Positions 43,718 to 52,270 of a DNA stretch of 64,000 nucleotides are shown one piece after another. The number at the start of each line of letters is the position of its first letter. Within the stretch, counting starts at the first letter, position 1. A program made the translations under genes and the position numbers. The notes beneath the pieces were generated by a model that searched no databases, was not told the origin of the DNA, and saw only the letters and a list, made by a program, of their open reading frames with translations. Where the stretch lies: contig JACMNL010000132.1 of the NCBI GenBank assembly GCA_014378525.1, forward strand, positions 1 through 64,000, given 5' to 3'. Source of the stretch: Bacteriovorax sp. (lineage in GTDB: Bacteria; Bdellovibrionota; Bacteriovoracia; Bacteriovoracales; Bacteriovoracaceae).

Positions 43718-45568
43718 ATGGATGATTTTGAAAAAGAAGTTAAGTTAGATTTTTTAACTGAAGCACTTCAGCTCCTTGATGATTCTGAGCAGGCATTTTT
43801 AGCACTGGAAAGTGATAAAAATAACGCTGATCTGATGAACCAGATCTTCAGACTGGCCCACAATTTAAAAGGAACTTCTCGAGCAGTAGGTTTCGGAGAT
43901 GTGGCCGAGTTCACTCACGAATTTGAAAACTTGATTTTAAAATTAAAAGAAGGGCATCTGGAAATTACAGACGCCATCGTTTCACTTTTACTTGAATGTA
44001 ATGACCACGTCAGCGTGATGATTAAAATGCTGAACATGGACTTGAATGCAAGATTTGAATCGAAAGAAATTATTGAAAAAATTCTTTCTGCACTCTCAGG
44101 AAATTTAACTATGGCAGCAGCTCCTGTTGCAACAGCGGTTGAAGAAATGACGGAAGAAGAAACTATTTCTGCAGATGATATAGCTCTACTTGCAAGCTTT
44201 GAAGCAAATTTAAATGCACCTTCGGAACCAATGACTGCAGAAGAGTCTGCTCAGAGAGCAGAGTCTTTTTTCCCGACAGAAAAACCAGCAGTGGCAGTTG
44301 CTCCGGTAGTTGCACCGGTACATGCTGAACCAGAACAGAAAAAAGCAGCAGCTCCGGCCGCAAAAGGAAATTCAGAAGACGACAGTATCCGCGTAAGTTT
44401 ATCGCGCGTAGAAATGCTCAACAACGTTGTTGGAGAGTTGGTTATTATCCAGACAGTGTTAAACCAGCACAGAGAAGAAGTTTCAAATCCACTGATGTTG
44501 AAATCGCTTTCTCAACTGGCGAAACTTTCAAAAGAAATCCAGAACATTTCCATGAGTCTTCGTATGGTTCCTCTAAAACAAACACTGCAAAAGATGCAAA
44601 GAATTGTTCGTGATACTTCAAAAGCTCTTAACAAGCAGGTCAACCTCGAGTTGATCGGTGAAGATACAGAAATTGATAAAACAGTCCTTGAGCATTTAGC
44701 AGATCCACTGGTTCACATTGTTAGAAACGCTGTTGATCATGGGCTTGAAACAACTGAAGGAAGAATTGCTGCCGGAAAACCTGAGATTGGTACGGTCACA
44801 ATTAAAGCTGCTCACGAAGGAAATAACCTAGTGATCGAAATAAGCGAAGACGGAAAAGGAATCAATCCTCAAGTCATTCGCGGGATCGCAGTGAAAAAAG
44901 GCCTTATCTCAGAAAATGCAACAATGAGTGATGACGACATCATCAATCTTATTTTCCACCCTGGATTTTCTACGAAAGAAGCTGTCTCAGAAATTTCAGG
45001 ACGCGGAGTAGGAATGGATGTTGTAAAAACCAACATCGCAAAACTATCCGGTGAAGTAAAAATCATCACTGAAATCGGGAAAGGTTCTACTTTTAAAGTT
45101 GTTCTTCCGCTTACACTTGCCATCATCGAAGCGATGGTGACAAAAATCGGCGAAGAAACTTATATCATTCCTCTTGGACAGGTTTACGAATCGCTTTCTC
45201 CTACAGCAGACCTGGTTCACCATGTGAATGGTGTGGGTGACTGTCTGAAAATTAGAGGAGACGTCATTCCATTATTTAAAATTTCCAAAGCACTTCAGAG
45301 AACGATGAAAGAGAAGCCTCTTAATGAGCAGATCGCAATTATTGTAAACACTGAAGAAAGAAGTTTTGCCGTTCTGGTTGATGACATTCTTCACCAGCAG
45401 CAGGTTGTTATTAAAAAACTTGGCGATGAAATCAAGAATCAGAAAGGTTTCATGGGAAGCACGATTTTAGGAGACGGGAAACCCGCTCTTATCCTGGACC
45501 TGGTTGAATTATTTGCAGGATCAATGAAAAAGAAAAAGACTAACTTTATCGAAGAGATGGCCGCATAG
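43718..45568 (+). CDS. cheA: Chemotaxis histidine kinase CheA
   Basis: CheA receives receptor signals and phosphorylates CheY and CheB. Its 616 residues show an Hpt domain with phosphoacceptor His48 (FRLAHNLKGTSRAV), a linker rich in Pro/Ala/Glu (about 130-220), the dimerisation helices, and a HATPase domain (HLADPLVHIVRNAVDHGLE, EISEDGKGI, GRGVGMDVVKTNI). A CheW-like domain (LPLTLAIIEAMVTKIGEETYIIPLGQV) follows. There is no obvious P2 CheY-binding domain of standard size. It begins an operon whose next gene is cheW, 9 nt on. Confidence 0.96.
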   Translation: MDDFEKEVKLDFLTEALQLLDDSEQAFLALESDKNNADLMNQIFRLAHNLKGTSRAVGFGDVAEFTHEFENLILKLKEGHLEITDAIVSLLLECNDHVSVMIKMLNMDLNARFESKEIIEKILSALSGNLTMAAAPVATAVEEMTEEETISADDIALLASFEANLNAPSEPMTAEESAQRAESFFPTEKPAVAVAPVVAPVHAEPEQKKAAAPAAKGNSEDDSIRVSLSRVEMLNNVVGELVIIQTVLNQHREEVSNPLMLKSLSQLAKLSKEIQNISMSLRMVPLKQTLQKMQRIVRDTSKALNKQVNLELIGEDTEIDKTVLEHLADPLVHIVRNAVDHGLETTEGRIAAGKPEIGTVTIKAAHEGNNLVIEISEDGKGINPQVIRGIAVKKGLISENATMSDDDIINLIFHPGFSTKEAVSEISGRGVGMDVVKTNIAKLSGEVKIITEIGKGSTFKVVLPLTLAIIEAMVTKIGEETYIIPLGQVYESLSPTADLVHHVNGVGDCLKIRGDVIPLFKISKALQRTMKEKPLNEQIAIIVNTEERSFAVLVDDILHQQQVVIKKLGDEIKNQKGFMGSTILGDGKPALILDLVELFAGSMKKKKTNFIEEMAA

Positions 45569-45577
45569 GAGACCAAG

Positions 45578-46078
45578 ATGGAAAAAGACAATGTAATGAA
45601 AATGAAGAAACAATCTACAACTGAACTCAGTCGATTCATCGAATTCAGCCTGGGTTCTGAAGACTATGCCATCCCACTTTTAATGGTGAGAGAGGTTATT
45701 TCGGTTCCGGATACAACTCCGATTCCAAAATCGCCGGCACATTTTTTAGGAATTATGAACCTGAGAGGTCAGGTAATTTCTGTTGTCGATCTTAGAAAAA
45801 AATTAAAAGTAGAAGCACGCCAGGACAAAGAAGAAGCAGTAATCATCGTTGATATCGGTGGAATGAATATTGGTGTGGTTGTAGATTCAATCAATAAGGT
45901 TCTTGCATTTTCTTCTGAAGACGTAAGTGAAATGCCGGAAGTAGAACACCAGAACAATACTCAGTACATTTTTGGTGTTTATAAAAAAGAACACTCGCTA
46001 ACGATTCTTCTTGATATCGCCAAGGTCCTGGACCTGAAAGATATGGAAGCCATCAGCGGAATGAAAAAAGCTGCATAA
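45578..46078 (+). CDS. cheW: Chemotaxis coupling protein CheW
   Basis: CheW links receptors to CheA. The 166-residue protein matches the family: FIEFSLGSEDYAIPLLMVREVISVPDTTPIPKSP, GIMNLRGQVISVVDLRKKL, IIVDIGGMNIGVVVDSINKVL and the closing LLDIAKVLDL. It has an N-terminal tail of about 15 extra residues. It lies between cheA and the cheR fusion gene. Confidence 0.95.
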   Translation: MEKDNVMKMKKQSTTELSRFIEFSLGSEDYAIPLLMVREVISVPDTTPIPKSPAHFLGIMNLRGQVISVVDLRKKLKVEARQDKEEAVIIVDIGGMNIGVVVDSINKVLAFSSEDVSEMPEVEHQNNTQYIFGVYKKEHSLTILLDIAKVLDLKDMEAISGMKKAA

Positions 46079-46120
46079 CTTTTTGACTTGTTAATTGTTG
46101 GGTTACTTTAGAGGTGTCAG

Positions 46121-47971
46121 ATGAGTCAGGCAGTTGCTGGTAGTATCAGTAAAGAATTTATTTCTTTAATTGATAAGGTTTCTAGTGTCGTCCATAAAAT
46201 TTCAGGAAACCGCCTTGGTGAAAAACAGGCGTACATGGTTGAGACGCGTGTAAAAAAGCGTATGATGGAACTGGGACTTAAAACTCCTGATGAATACATG
46301 AAATATATCGATGCTCACTTCGATCATGAATCCTATATACTGGTTGGTCTGATTACCACACACCATACTTTTTTCTTCAGAGAGTTTCCACATTTTGAAA
46401 TATTAAAAAACAAACTTCCGGAGCTTGTGGCCCACGTAAAAAAGCGCGGCGATAAAACTTTAAGTGTATGGTCAGCTGCGTGTTCAAAGGGACATGAAGT
46501 TTACTCACTGGCCATGTTTTTAGATTTCCATATGTCACAAATTGATCCGACAATCTCTTTTAAAATTCTTGGAACTGATATCGACGGCGAGTCTGTTAAG
46601 ATTGCAGGAAACGGTGTTTATCATCACAATGAAATCAAAGAAATACCTATGAACTTCATGGGAGACAACTGGACCAAAGGGACAGGCGATATCGCCATGT
46701 ACGCCAAAGTCAAAACAAAATTAAAATCAAAATGTGAATTCAGACCAGGCAATCTTTTAAAAGTAAGTGAAGCAGTAAAAAATGAAAAATTTGACGTTAT
46801 CTTTTGCAGAAATGTTTTTATTTATTTTGAAACTCACCAGGTAGAATCGATCTCCAAAGATTTAATAAATAGACTTCAACCACATGGAATTTATTTTTCT
46901 GGAATTTCTGAGCCATTATCAGGAATGAAACTTGATATTTCTTCGATCGGGCCCTCTGCTTATGTTCACAAGAGTGCAGTACCTGCAACACCAGCACCAG
47001 TTGGAAACGTTATTCCAATGCGAGCGTCGGTAAGTTTCCAGCCGCAAATCTTAAAAGTAATGTGCGTGGACGACTCACCAAGTATATTAACACTACTTAA
47101 AAAAGTTCTTACTCCGGAACACGGATTTGAAATCGTTGCGACTGCCGTCAATGGTAAAGATGCAATGGAAAAATTAAAAACTGTAAAAGTAGATTTAATG
47201 ACTCTCGATATTCACATGCCGGAAATGGATGGTGTGACTTATCTGGAGAAAAATCACAATAAATCACATCCTCCGGTTATGATCATTTCATCTGCCTCGA
47301 GAGCAGACTCTGATACAGCAATGAAAGCGTTTAAGTTCGGGGCAAGTGACTATGTTGAAAAACCAGCACTGGCAAATCTTGAAGAGCGTGGAGAAGAGAT
47401 CAGAACAAAACTTAGATCAATTGCAGGAAGTGCGCAAAGAAGTACTGTGGTTTCTTCTTTTGATAAAGAGAACCAGAAAACTTTCCTGATCACAAATCCG
47501 GAAAAGAAAATGAGACTGATCCTGGGCTCATTGTCAGATCTTCCGGTGTTCAAAGCTTTCTTTCATGACATGGATAACTCACAGCCACCTACACTGATCT
47601 TCTTTGAAGGATCAGGGGAAATTCTTGAAGGCATCGTTAGAGAGCACCAGAGAGATTTTAAGAAGACAGTGGTTTTTTTTGACAGCATGGAAACAAAACT
47701 TGAAGCGAACAAAATTTATTTTGTAGACTTCAAAAAATATTTCTCACAAATTCACTTGAAGTATCAGACATGCCCGACTTCAATTCTGTCCTATGGAAAT
47801 ACATCTGCGCATGCAGCAAAGGCCGTGAAAGACTGGAAAAATTGCGAATTATTACTGGAAGACCTGGGAGAAAAAGCGAATCCGAAACACCCGTTGAAAA
47901 TGTACGCACAGGACGTCGTTCCTGCGACAAGTTTTCCTTATATGTCATGCCGCTACCTGAGTACGAAGTAG
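46121..47971 (+). CDS. CheR methyltransferase-REC fusion with degenerate CheB-like C-terminus
   Basis: CheR (about 1-290) would methylate chemoreceptor glutamates with S-adenosylmethionine. It has VWSAACSKGHEVYSLAMFL (canonical GEEPYS is changed to GHEVYS) and FDVIFCRNVFIYFE. A receiver domain follows (about 310-425) with VDDSP and phosphoacceptor Asp363 in LDIHMPEMDG. Residues 460-616 align with CheB methylesterase: LILGSLSDLP against LIVLGSSTGG, TLIFFEG against LIVQHIP, TSILSYGNTSAHAAK against AVILTGMGKDGAK, and YAQDVVPATSFPYM against IAQDEETSVVFGMP. The catalytic Ser, His and Asp are replaced by Leu, Glu and Ser, so this part is probably a pseudo-esterase. The next gene is an intact CheB. 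Confidence 0.85.
   Translation: MSQAVAGSISKEFISLIDKVSSVVHKISGNRLGEKQAYMVETRVKKRMMELGLKTPDEYMKYIDAHFDHESYILVGLITTHHTFFFREFPHFEILKNKLPELVAHVKKRGDKTLSVWSAACSKGHEVYSLAMFLDFHMSQIDPTISFKILGTDIDGESVKIAGNGVYHHNEIKEIPMNFMGDNWTKGTGDIAMYAKVKTKLKSKCEFRPGNLLKVSEAVKNEKFDVIFCRNVFIYFETHQVESISKDLINRLQPHGIYFSGISEPLSGMKLDISSIGPSAYVHKSAVPATPAPVGNVIPMRASVSFQPQILKVMCVDDSPSILTLLKKVLTPEHGFEIVATAVNGKDAMEKLKTVKVDLMTLDIHMPEMDGVTYLEKNHNKSHPPVMIISSASRADSDTAMKAFKFGASDYVEKPALANLEERGEEIRTKLRSIAGSAQRSTVVSSFDKENQKTFLITNPEKKMRLILGSLSDLPVFKAFFHDMDNSQPPTLIFFEGSGEILEGIVREHQRDFKKTVVFFDSMETKLEANKIYFVDFKKYFSQIHLKYQTCPTSILSYGNTSAHAAKAVKDWKNCELLLEDLGEKANPKHPLKMYAQDVVPATSFPYMSCRYLSTK
47201..47238 (+). repeat. 38-bp repeat copy 1, in fusion-protein REC domain
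   Basis: ACTCTCGATATTCACATGCC and the following 18 bases are identical to 48549-48586. The block encodes TLDIHMPEMDGV around the receiver phosphoacceptor aspartate. Confidence 0.9.
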
Positions 47972-47978
47972 GATTGTA

Positions 47979-49439
47979 ATGAAAAAATTGCTGCCGCAGA
48001 AAATTCAGACAAAACGTGAAGGCGGAGAGTTCCTGACGAGTCTCATTCCAGGAGACGCTTTTATTTCTTTTCACCATTCTAATGGTGAATGCATGGCCGT
48101 ATATTTTAAAAAGTTTGACCTGATTCCGGTGAATTTTGAAAAACTAAATGAATCGGTGAAAGAGTATTTTTCAGGAGAGTTCAGCAAAATAGAAATGAAA
48201 GTGATTGCAGTTACAAAGTCACTTGATATTATAAGCGATTTTTTCACGCCTAAAAAATTCCAGTCGATTAAAAAAATCGAAAAAAATGGTCAGGTTGAAG
48301 TTTGTTTTCTACCTGAGATTAACAAAGTCAGGGTTTCAATTGTGCCATCTGTGGTAGAAGAAAAACCTCGAGTTGCTCCAAAAGTTATGCCGACTAAATT
48401 TAAAGTTTTAGTTGTCGATGATTCAAAAACCATCAGGACAATTTTATCGCGTATCTTTTCAAGTGATCCGATGTTTGAAGTTTGCGCCATGGCCGAAAGA
48501 CCCTCTGAAGTTGAAGCACTGATTTTAAAACACAAACCGGATGTTATCACTCTCGATATTCACATGCCGGAAATGGATGGTGTGACGTTGTTAAAAACAA
48601 TCATCACTCCGAAGTATCACATTCCAACGGTGATGATTTCAAGTATCAGTATGGCCGAAGGGCCGCTGGTTTTAGACGCCCTGGAAAACGGTGCTGTCGA
48701 TTATATCCAGAAGCCCGAGATGTCGGAGATTGAAAAGGTCACACCTTTCATCCTGGAAAAAGTCAGAACAGCTGCAATGGCCAACACGAACAAAAGAACT
48801 TCGCGTGAAAGACCCGCAAGCATCCAGACCAAAGAAAAATGTAATATGGACTCACTGATTGTTTTAGGTTCATCAACAGGTGGAACTGAAGCGATAAGAG
48901 ATATTCTTACGGCCATGCCGGACCAGATTCCGCCGATGCTGATCGTTCAGCATATACCTGCAGTTTTTTCGCTGGCATTTGCCAAAAGAATGAACGACCT
49001 CTGTCCGTTTGAAGTAAAAGAAGCGGAAGACGGTGATGAAGTAAAAATCAACCGCGTGCTCATCGCTCCCGGTGGAATGCAGATGAAGATGGTCCACAAG
49101 GCCGGAAAAACGTATGTTGAAATCAACGACGATGAACCTGTAAACAGATTCAAGCCGTCAGTGGATTATATGTTCTTAACTGTCGCTAAAAGTCTTTACA
49201 CGCATACCGTTGCCGTTATTTTAACCGGGATGGGAAAAGACGGTGCGAAGGGAATGCTGGAGCTTCGTAATCATGGCGTGAGAACAATCGCTCAGGACGA
49301 AGAGACATCAGTTGTTTTTGGTATGCCGAAAGAAGCAATAAACATCGGTGCTGCAGAATTTGTTGAACCACTTTTAGGTATCGCCGAAAGAATCACTATA
49401 TTAACAAATCAAAAAAAAAGTAGAAAGGAAGTTTCATGA
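47979..49439 (+). CDS. cheB: Chemotaxis methylesterase/glutaminase CheB with N-terminal extension
   Basis: CheB removes methyl groups from receptors when phosphorylated. Residues 1-130 are an extra domain of unknown type (GDAFISFHHSNGECMAVYFKKF). A receiver domain spans about 140-265 with Asp193 in LDIHMPEMDG. The methylesterase domain (about 290-480) keeps the catalytic triad: Ser299 in GSSTGGT, His325 in VQHIP and Asp421 in LTGMGKDGA, with the 26- and 96-residue spacings of E. coli CheB. It follows the fusion gene by 8 nt and overlaps the next receiver gene. Full-length and active by sequence. Confidence 0.95.
   Translation: MKKLLPQKIQTKREGGEFLTSLIPGDAFISFHHSNGECMAVYFKKFDLIPVNFEKLNESVKEYFSGEFSKIEMKVIAVTKSLDIISDFFTPKKFQSIKKIEKNGQVEVCFLPEINKVRVSIVPSVVEEKPRVAPKVMPTKFKVLVVDDSKTIRTILSRIFSSDPMFEVCAMAERPSEVEALILKHKPDVITLDIHMPEMDGVTLLKTIITPKYHIPTVMISSISMAEGPLVLDALENGAVDYIQKPEMSEIEKVTPFILEKVRTAAMANTNKRTSRERPASIQTKEKCNMDSLIVLGSSTGGTEAIRDILTAMPDQIPPMLIVQHIPAVFSLAFAKRMNDLCPFEVKEAEDGDEVKINRVLIAPGGMQMKMVHKAGKTYVEINDDEPVNRFKPSVDYMFLTVAKSLYTHTVAVILTGMGKDGAKGMLELRNHGVRTIAQDEETSVVFGMPKEAINIGAAEFVEPLLGIAERITILTNQKKSRKEVS
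48549..48586 (+). repeat. 38-bp repeat copy 2, in CheB REC domain
   Basis: Exact partner of the block at 47201-47238, at the same codon phase in the CheB receiver domain. Confidence 0.9.
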
Positions 49440-49837
49440 AAAAAGTTCTAATTGTTGAAGATGAAAAAGATATACGTGAAATACTTGATGAGGTTTTCAG
49501 AAAAGATCTGGGCTTCACACATGTGACATTTGCTACGGATGGTCTAGAAGGATACACCGAAGCCTATCTCCAGAAATTTGATCTGATCTGTACAGATCAT
49601 GCTATGCCTTATTGCAAAGGCAGCGACATGGTTTTTGGCATTAGAAATAAAACCGGAATAAATCAACATACTCCTATCATCATGGTTTCCGCTCTTATCT
49701 CTGAATTTGCTGACAAGATGGAAAATATGGAGAGCACCTATTTCATTGAAAAACCTATCGATTTTTCACGCCTTAGTCGCTACGTTAAGATGGCAATGAT
49801 GAATTCAAAAAATAGAACTGATTCAGACGCTGCTTAG
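49436..49837 (+). CDS. Single-domain response regulator (CheY-like)
   Basis: A 133-residue receiver with VEDEKDIREIL (acidic pocket), phosphoacceptor Asp in CTDHAMPYCKGSD, the switch Ser in MVSAL and the conserved Lys in FIEKPID. No output domain follows. It overlaps cheB by 4 nt (ATGA), so it is the last gene of the chemotaxis operon and could be the phospho-target of CheA, although its receiver differs from the usual motor-binding CheY. A role as adaptor or phosphate sink is possible. Confidence 0.88.
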   Translation: MKKVLIVEDEKDIREILDEVFRKDLGFTHVTFATDGLEGYTEAYLQKFDLICTDHAMPYCKGSDMVFGIRNKTGINQHTPIIMVSALISEFADKMENMESTYFIEKPIDFSRLSRYVKMAMMNSKNRTDSDAA

Positions 49838-49968
49838 TTAGCTTCATTCCATTTCAGAATATTTGCTTCAAAAAAGATTACAAGTTTGTAACGAAAAGTA
49901 TTTCAGTTGCTAAGTCTATCGCTCAAAAGCAAAATCGGTTGATAATTAATGCTGCAAGGAAGGTCTTT

Positions 49969-50739
49969 ATGAACAATGATAATGCTATCATCAACCGTGT
50001 TCCTCATATTATTCTGCTGTACTGGATCATTAAAATTGCATCTACTACATTAGGTGAAACCGGCGCCGATATGTTCTCCATGACTTTCAATATCGGTTAC
50101 GGTTATACAATCGTCATCTTTATGGCCTTATTTCTTGTTTCACTCGGTGTAAAACTAGCGATGAAAAGATATGAAACTATTTCATATTGGTTTCTTTTTA
50201 CGATGACTGCAATTGTTGGCACAGCTATCTCAGATTATATCGACCGCACTTTAAAAATGGGGTATGCGGCCGGATCTGCATTATTGTTGACACTACTTTT
50301 AGTTGTTTTAGGTGTTTGGTATAAAACTGAAAAATCAATTGATGTGGAAAAAATCACAACTACACGGGCCGAACTTTTTTACTGGATGGCCTTTCTTGTG
50401 GCCAACACTCTTGGTACTGCGGCCGGAGATTATCTTTCAGACAATCTGGAAATGGGTTTCATGTTCAGTGCCGCTTTGATTGCTGTCGTTCTTGTCATCA
50501 CTGCTTTATTGCATTTTTATACAAAGATGTCCGGCATTCTGCTTTTCTGGATTGCTTTCGTATTAACCAGACCGTTTGGTGCAACTTTCGGAGACCTGCT
50601 TACAAAGACTCACGAAAAAGGCGGACTGGATCTTGGAACAATTGGCTCATCAATTTTCTTTGCCATCGTTCTTGTCATTGCTCTACTTAGAGAAATTCAT
50701 GTAGAAAAATCCAAAGTTGTAAAAGATTTTGCTCTCTAA
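49969..50739 (+). CDS. COG4705-type membrane protein with fourfold repeat
   Basis: Starting at the ATG at 49969 (AAGGAAGG upstream) gives 256 residues and about eight helices. A motif recurs four times: TTLGETGADMFSMTFNIGYG, GTAISDYIDRTLKMGYA, NTLGTAAGDYLSDNLEMGF and FGATFGDLLTKTHEKGG. Each has a Gly and an Asp in a helix pair, an internally duplicated architecture typical of the COG4705 uncharacterised membrane-anchored family. The conserved aspartates could line a cation pathway. A terminator follows. Confidence 0.75.
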   Translation: MNNDNAIINRVPHIILLYWIIKIASTTLGETGADMFSMTFNIGYGYTIVIFMALFLVSLGVKLAMKRYETISYWFLFTMTAIVGTAISDYIDRTLKMGYAAGSALLLTLLLVVLGVWYKTEKSIDVEKITTTRAELFYWMAFLVANTLGTAAGDYLSDNLEMGFMFSAALIAVVLVITALLHFYTKMSGILLFWIAFVLTRPFGATFGDLLTKTHEKGGLDLGTIGSSIFFAIVLVIALLREIHVEKSKVVKDFAL

Positions 50740-50751
50740 ATAAATACTTTC

Positions 50752-50793
50752 ATAAAACGTAAGGGCCACTGGTCACTTACGTTTTATGTTTTT
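50752..50793. terminator. Intrinsic terminator, overlaps 3' end of minus-strand gene
   Basis: ATAAAACGTAAG pairs with CTTACGTTTTAT (12-bp stem, 12-base loop GGCCACTGGTCA with its own small stem). On the plus strand GTTTTT follows, ending the COG4705-type gene. The 3' arm also encodes the last codons of the minus-strand gene. Confidence 0.75.
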
Positions 50794-51786
50794 AAAGATA
50801 TTACTCGAATCATCCCCACCAGATTTTCCACCGAACACATATCGAATAGAAACCCCATATCTCATTCCATCTTTAGTTTCCGAACCGGGATTGTAGGTTG
50901 TATAATTGGCCTCAGCCCCAACGATAATATGTTTACTTAGATTAACATTGTATCCAAGACCGACTCTCTTCAAAGTCTGGGGAATTAAAGTAGCGTCCAT
51001 AGAAAGCTGGCCCGGACCCATTTTACGAGAGAGACCAGCAGAGATTGCGAAATGGGAGTCTCGATAATCCGGATTATTGTCAAAATGTATATTTTCATTC
51101 CAGAAAGTCCATTTGCCATCTTTGGATTTAACGATAATTCCAATGTCCTGTCTGTTTTCTACACCCAGTTCTGGATTGTCACCATTTCCTAAATGCATAG
51201 CTGACGCCTTTATTTGAATTTGCTCTGATACATCTTTGCTAAAGCGAACCGCATAACCGTCAATGGTCCCAATTCGTAAATCTCCATCCTTTGTTTCAAA
51301 AACAGATGCTTCCATTTTATCGAACAATTGAAAATTTGTATCTAGAGCAACTGTAAAGCCTACGACTTCATTATGTACTCCAAGTTCGTGCACTGGACTC
51401 TCTTTCGGAATAGGCATTAATGTATTGTCGAATCCATATGCGATTTCCTGTTTACCGATGACAATCGCAACAGGTTTGCCACCAATGTTTTTAATTTCGA
51501 TATGTGCTGCTTTTATAAAATCTTCAAAATTAAAATTTTGCGGAAGTGGAGCACCATCCAGGATTAAATCGCGATCAAGTTTTAATTTAATCGATGCTTT
51601 TATATTTTCAGATAACTGATCAGTGAGCAGAATTTCGGCCTGATCTAATCGAACGTTTTCAGTGTCCGGCCCGGTTGTTGTGAGACCCTCAAAAGGAATA
51701 TTTCCGTCCCATGTGTATTTGGGTTCTGGTTCTGCAAAGGCAGAAAAAGAAGAGGCCAGAAGTAAGCTTAGAATTAATAATTTCAT
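50773..51786 (-). CDS. Putative outer-membrane beta-barrel (porin-like) protein
   Basis: A signal peptide (LILSLLLASSFSAFA) is followed by alternating-strand sequence resembling phosphate-selective porin O/P-type barrels: NVRLDQAEILLTDQLSENIKASIKLKLD, VAIVIGKQEIAYGFDNTLMPIP and late strands LSMDATLIPQTLKRVGLGYNVN, YGVSIRYVFGG. It ends with a short basic tail rather than a terminal aromatic, which is atypical. It is convergent with the COG4705-type gene and its promoter lies in the long gap before the importer genes. Confidence 0.6.
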   Translation of the reverse strand: MKLLILSLLLASSFSAFAEPEPKYTWDGNIPFEGLTTTGPDTENVRLDQAEILLTDQLSENIKASIKLKLDRDLILDGAPLPQNFNFEDFIKAAHIEIKNIGGKPVAIVIGKQEIAYGFDNTLMPIPKESPVHELGVHNEVVGFTVALDTNFQLFDKMEASVFETKDGDLRIGTIDGYAVRFSKDVSEQIQIKASAMHLGNGDNPELGVENRQDIGIIVKSKDGKWTFWNENIHFDNNPDYRDSHFAISAGLSRKMGPGQLSMDATLIPQTLKRVGLGYNVNLSKHIIVGAEANYTTYNPGSETKDGMRYGVSIRYVFGGKSGGDDSSNIFKNIKRK

Positions 51787-52149
51787 AACAACTCCGAAAT
51801 CTAGTTTAAAAGATATATCGAAGTTTATTTGAAACTAGATTTCCGCATTTGATTTGCGAAAAATATTCACTGGTTCTGTCTAAAATTTAGTCAGTTTTTT
51901 ATTGTAAATAGCAGATCTTTCGTGCGAAATGGATTATTACAATTAAGTAATGAAGTTAGTGATTAGTAAACAATCCAGTCCCGGCCATTGTGATAACAAT
52001 AAAAATTAAAATAGTTTAAGAATAAATGACCAGATGGACTCAGCGATAGGATTAATTATTTTTAATATTTTTTTACTTGCCTTCCGAATTTATAGTTTTA
52101 TATTCCCAGATATATTAAAAGTTAAATACCAACCAATCAGGAGAAAAAG
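51787..52149. other. 363-nt AT-rich intergenic region with possible operators
   Basis: The gap between the divergent barrel gene and the importer operon holds an 11-bp palindrome CTAAAATTTAG near 51880 and a near-perfect palindrome ATTGTGATAACAAT (51987-52000). Both are candidate operators. I see no supported protein gene or structured RNA; the 71-residue ORF at 52034 lacks a ribosome binding site. Confidence 0.4.
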
Positions 52150-52215
52150 ATGGACGAGCACCCCACAAGCACTTTTTATTTTCCTGAGAAGTGTAATCCT
52201 GTTTTTATATTCTAA
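52150..52215 (+). CDS. Possible 21-residue leader peptide
   Basis: ATG at 52150 has a near-perfect AGGAG six bases upstream and encodes MDEHPTSTFYFPEKCNPVFIF before a TAA. It lies 55 nt before the ABC permease gene, which itself has only a weak ribosome binding site. Too short for the ORF track. It may be a leader peptide or a chance ORF. Confidence 0.35.
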   Translation: MDEHPTSTFYFPEKCNPVFIF

Positions 52216-52270
52216 AAATCGTTTAATCTCTCAGGTTTTTCTATCATGAAAACACTTATGAGATTGAGTT

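Noticed and set aside
52034-52249. 71-residue ORF in the importer upstream gap
   Set aside because: It lacks a ribosome binding site, is AT-rich and overlaps a better-supported 21-codon ORF in another frame.
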